From NCBI RefSeq assembly GCF_014306095.1, contig NZ_JACRWC010000010.1:1-7483 (forward strand): a DNA stretch of 7,483 bases, read 5' to 3'. Source of the DNA: Lentihominibacter faecis (GTDB taxonomy: Bacteria; Bacillota; Clostridia; Peptostreptococcales; Anaerovoracaceae). Shown here piece after piece: positions 6,794 to 7,483 of this stretch. A program made the position numbers and the translations under genes. The notes beneath the pieces were generated by a model. It saw only the letters and a list, made by a program, of their open reading frames with translations, searched no databases and had not been told where the DNA came from. How positions within the stretch are numbered: position 1 is the stretch's first letter; each line of letters starts with the position of its first letter.

Positions 6794-7206
6794 TTCCAAT
6801 GGTTGTTAACCTTGTTAGAGGCCGGTGGCTGTTCTTAGTGGTAAGGTACCTGGAAAATCATGAATTCCCAGATCACGAAAAAAACGATCTTAATTTGGAT
6901 TTTTTACTGCTTATCAGCTGTTTCTTCATTCATGAATTCCCGTTTTTCAAAATAAAACAGCAAGCTGGGAACTGCTTTACAAGATATTTACAGCGCAGAG
7001 AAAAACAGTTCCCAGATAAACAGTTTTTATGTCTTTTAGGGAATCATAGCGAGTGCTGTATCTGGATCTTGAAACCTTTACAGTATCGAACTTCCCACAT
7101 GGCTTTGAAAAAATCAAATCTGGGAATTCATGACGCGAGCAAACATCTGAATCGAGAGGCTGATTCCCAATTAGATCAGATAATTTTTGATCTGGGAATT
7201 CATGAT
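6794..7206. repeat. Array of tandem hairpin units with a 72-base period
   Basis: TTCC(C) left arms start at 6794 (weak), 6865, 6937, 7009, 7092 and 7164, so the spacing is 71, 72, 72, 83, 72. In the last four units the C triplet is followed exactly 28 bases later by a G triplet of GGGAA (6967, 7039, 7122, 7194). Between the clamps each unit has its own inner stem: AGATC/GATCT (6870-6874, 6886-6890), GTTTT/AAAAC (6942-6946, 6954-6958), AGA-TAAA/TTTA-TCT (7014-7034), TTTGA/TCAAA (7104-7108, 7114-7118) and AGATCA/TGATCT (7173-7178, 7188-7193). The weak first unit has GGTT/AACC (6801-6804, 6808-6811). The inner stems differ in sequence but keep pairing, which points to selection on RNA or DNA structure. 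The region can be read as open frame on +, but the result resembles no protein and has no RBS. No known RNA family was recognised. Confidence 0.8.
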
Positions 7207-7282
7207 GTAGATGAGAACGTGATCGGCTTCAGTTTACCTATAATAACCTTTTCCTGTTTCTGCAGAATTCCGCAACTTCATC

Positions 7283-7310
7283 TTGACAAAACCACACACA
7301 AGTATATAAT
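7283..7310 (+). promoter_or_regulatory. Consensus sigma-A promoter facing the 36-bp repeat array
   Basis: TTGACA (7283-7288) and TATAAT (7305-7310) both match the consensus perfectly, with a 16-base spacer. Initiation is expected near 7316-7318. Transcription would run rightward into the tandem repeat, with no ATG plus RBS before it, so a non-coding transcript or a gene beyond the window is implied. Confidence 0.8.
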
Positions 7311-7311
7311 T

Positions 7312-7326
7312 ATTGGTAGCACCAAT
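7312..7326 (+). promoter_or_regulatory. Perfect dyad at the expected transcription start
   Basis: ATTGGT (7312-7317) and ACCAAT (7321-7326) are exact reverse complements around AGC. The dyad directly follows the -10 box, so it could be an operator occluding the start site, or a hairpin at the very 5' end of the transcript. Confidence 0.5.
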
Positions 7327-7330
7327 TCAC

Positions 7331-7483
7331 GCAGCCTGGGAACCTCGCACAGCCTAAGCGCTTCGTGCAGCCTAGGAACCCCGCACAGCCTAAGCGCTTC
7401 GCGCAGTCTGGGAACCCGCACAGCCTAAGCGCTTCGCGCAGTCTGGGAACCCCGCACGGCCTAAGCAATTCGACCGGCCTGGG
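7331..7483. repeat. GC-rich 36-bp tandem repeat, runs off the window end
   Basis: Units start at 7331, 7367, 7403, 7438 and 7474; lengths are 36, 36, 35 and 36, and the fifth is cut by the window end. The consensus is GCAGYCTGGGAACCCCGCAC followed by AGCCTAAGCGCTTCGC. AAGCGCTT is a perfect palindrome inside each complete unit except the fourth, where it becomes AAGCAATT. At the joins of units 2/3 and 3/4, GCGC-TTC-GCGC can form a hairpin. There are no unique spacers, so this is not a CRISPR array. The one-base deletion in unit 3 breaks any frame through the array, arguing against a repeat protein. The array is far more GC-rich than the hairpin array before it. Confidence 0.9.

Noticed and set aside
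6857..7206. CRISPR array (72-base period could be 36 repeat plus 36 spacer)
   Set aside because: Only the short clamps are conserved, the inner sequence differs in each unit but is self-complementary, and there is no long identical repeat or cas gene.
6799..7428. 209-codon + frame over the hairpin array and 36-bp repeat
   Set aside because: No RBS, no protein-like domains, repeated HEFP/LGIHD segments are translations of the hairpin arms, and the 83-base interval and 35-base unit do not keep codon phase.

Overview
The window looks like chromosome from an anaerobic Clostridia bacterium, most likely a gut Lachnospiraceae-type organism. The reasons are the [FeFe]-hydrogenase maturases HydG and HydF, a release-factor methyltransferase behind what looks like a DUF1385 gene, strong AGGAGG-type ribosome binding sites, and a lipoprotein of a beta-helix type I associate with gut Clostridia. 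All confident genes lie on the + strand. The taxonomic call is an inference.

Layout. Bases 1-209 hold the 3' end of a probable DUF1385 (YqhQ-like) gene, followed 45 bases later by prmC (255-1199) and a strong terminator (1248-1290). Next come hydG (1400-2821) and hydF (2995-4221), separated by a 173-base gap with a 16-base direct repeat, and then a terminator (4244-4280). A lipoprotein with a signal peptide and a probable right-handed beta-helix follows (4411-5904). It ends in a long hairpin terminator (5914-5950), immediately followed by a three-copy 24-bp tandem repeat (5953-6024). After about 430 bases without a supported gene, rpmE (zinc-type ribosomal protein bL31, 6451-6651) has its own promoter and a textbook terminator.

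The last 780 bases hold no convincing protein gene but are highly organised. Bases 6794-7206 form an array of five clear hairpin units plus one weak one, at a 72-base period (one interval is 83). Each clear unit except the first has TTCCC and GGGAA clamps with the C and G triplets exactly 28 bases apart. Inside are short stems whose sequences differ from unit to unit but stay self-complementary. Then a consensus-perfect sigma-A promoter (TTGACA, 16 bases, TATAAT; 7283-7310), with a perfect dyad at its expected start site, points into a GC-rich 36-bp tandem repeat (7331-7483) that runs off the end of the window. This is the part most worth following up: it looks like an undescribed structured-RNA or repeat locus rather than a gene.

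How the genes work together. HydG makes the CO- and cyanide-bearing iron synthon of the hydrogenase H-cluster, and HydF is the GTPase scaffold that carries the assembled 2Fe subcluster to the hydrogenase. HydE and the hydrogenase itself are not in the window. PrmC and bL31 serve translation. In many Clostridia rpmE, the DUF1385 gene, prmC and prfA sit together; here rpmE lies about 5 kb downstream and prfA is not where expected, so the hyd genes and lipoprotein appear to sit within a rearranged housekeeping neighbourhood.
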